Below, one piece after another: positions 63,621-64,000 of a stretch of DNA of 64,000 nucleotides (its first letter is position 1; each line of letters opens with the position of its first letter). This stretch comes from Taudactylus pleione. Lineage: Eukaryota; Chordata; Amphibia; Anura; Myobatrachidae. The notes beneath the pieces are model-generated. The model did not search any database. It saw only the letters and a list, made by a program, of their open reading frames with translations, and had not been told where the DNA came from. The stretch spans positions 22,827 to 86,826 of the forward strand of contig JAUIMM010002336.1 in the NCBI GenBank assembly GCA_031769625.1, in the 5' to 3' direction. The position numbers and the translations under genes were made by a program.

Positions 63621-64000
63621 TGGGTGGCTGACAGCCTCTTCCGTTCATACTGGTGCTTCCTGTTCTTTCACAATTTTCGGGTAGTTTTTTGGACTTTGTT
63701 TCGTTTTGAAGAATGGTTTTACATATGCCTAAGCAGCTCAGTTTATTTTCTCTATGCTGATATGGAGTTAGTGTTGGTGATAGGTAGCTCAGGGTCGGGG
63801 GTAAATTTTGAATATAGATAGTTTGGTGGAGGTGTTGTTGGCACTCTGTCTCGTCTGGGTGGTAAGAATGAGTGGCGTGAATGAGGTTCTGTGTTTTCTA
63901 ATAATGTTTAATTATTATGATGAGGATATTATCCTGTATATTTGACATCTTGATGCTTTGTATGTAGCAAGCTTATTTGTTTCGCAATGCAAATTTTATG
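63621..64000 (+). other. LINE 3' UTR (partial)
   Basis: This is AT-rich non-satellite sequence following the ORF2 TAG (63618-63620). I see no AATAAA signal, no poly(A) and no return of the satellite before the window ends. A 65-codon open stretch at 63624-63821 lacks any recognisable motif and is treated as chance. In this LINE group the 3' UTR carries the signal by which the ORF2 protein selects its own RNA. Confidence 0.8.
63899..63917 (+). other. AT-rich inverted repeat in the LINE 3' UTR
   Basis: TAATAAT, a five-base loop and ATTATTA form a perfect 7-bp stem. Stem-loops near the 3' end are recognised by the RT of some LINEs. This one is weak, being all A-T, and could be chance in AT-rich sequence. 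Confidence 0.3.

Larger units (their letters stand above)
56811..64000 (+). mobile_element. Tx1-like non-LTR retrotransposon (LINE), 3' end beyond the window
   Basis: A sharp change from AT-rich satellite to GC-rich sequence occurs after 56810, at monomer position 162. The element contains a leader, a gag-like ORF1 with zinc knuckles, an endonuclease and reverse transcriptase ORF2, and a 3' UTR. There are no LTRs. The APE-type endonuclease excludes the R2-like clades. Three tandem CCHC knuckles in ORF1 and the sequence around the RT and C-terminal CCHC motif favour the Tx1 group over mammalian-type L1. Tx1-group LINEs copy themselves by target-primed reverse transcription, and several known families insert at fixed repeated targets. 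Poly(A) or tail repeats and the target-site duplication cannot be seen, because neither the 3' end nor the resumption of satellite is in the window. Both ORFs are uninterrupted, so the copy is recent. Confidence 0.94.

Noticed and set aside
63624..63821. 65-aa frame after ORF2
   Set aside because: It lies in the 3' UTR, is hydrophobic and aromatic by composition only, and has no motif.

Overview
The window is eukaryotic, almost certainly vertebrate, repeat DNA with no ordinary host gene. The first 56.8 kb is one uninterrupted head-to-tail satellite array. The last 7.2 kb is a non-LTR retrotransposon (LINE) lying against the array in the same orientation. The LINE has a first ORF with three CCHC zinc knuckles, a second ORF with an APE-type endonuclease and a reverse transcriptase, and a C-terminal CCHC motif. 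Together these point to the Tx1 branch of the L1/Tx1 superfamily, which is well known from frogs and fishes. An amphibian host is my best guess. The species cannot be named from this sequence.

Positions 1-56810: a 184-bp satellite, 308 complete monomers plus 162 bp of the 309th, all on the same strand. Indels that I counted by eye sum to a net -24 nt, which exactly explains the array length. Linked variants define a higher-order structure: a 7-monomer (1288 bp) unit, blocks of 14 and 21 monomers, a duplication displaced by 84 monomers (15,451 bp), and several other displaced copies. Chimeric monomers mark crossovers inside the repeat. Private mutations become frequent over about 48.5-49.7 kb and 54.1-56.8 kb, as expected near an array edge.

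Positions 56811-64000: the LINE. It has a 93-nt 5' leader without an AUG, ORF1 (56904-60212, 1102 aa from the first ATG), a 30-nt spacer, ORF2 (60243-63620, 1125 aa) and at least 380 nt of 3' UTR running off the window. Both ORFs are open with their key motifs intact, so this is a young and possibly active copy. ORF1 is expected to coat the RNA. ORF2 is expected to nick the target DNA and copy the RNA in place. The two ORFs are in the same frame, separated by two stops, and a competing AUG sits one base after the ORF1 stop.

The short ORFs on both strands of the satellite look like by-products of the repeat and are not annotated as genes. I found no tRNA, rRNA, CRISPR array or host exon.
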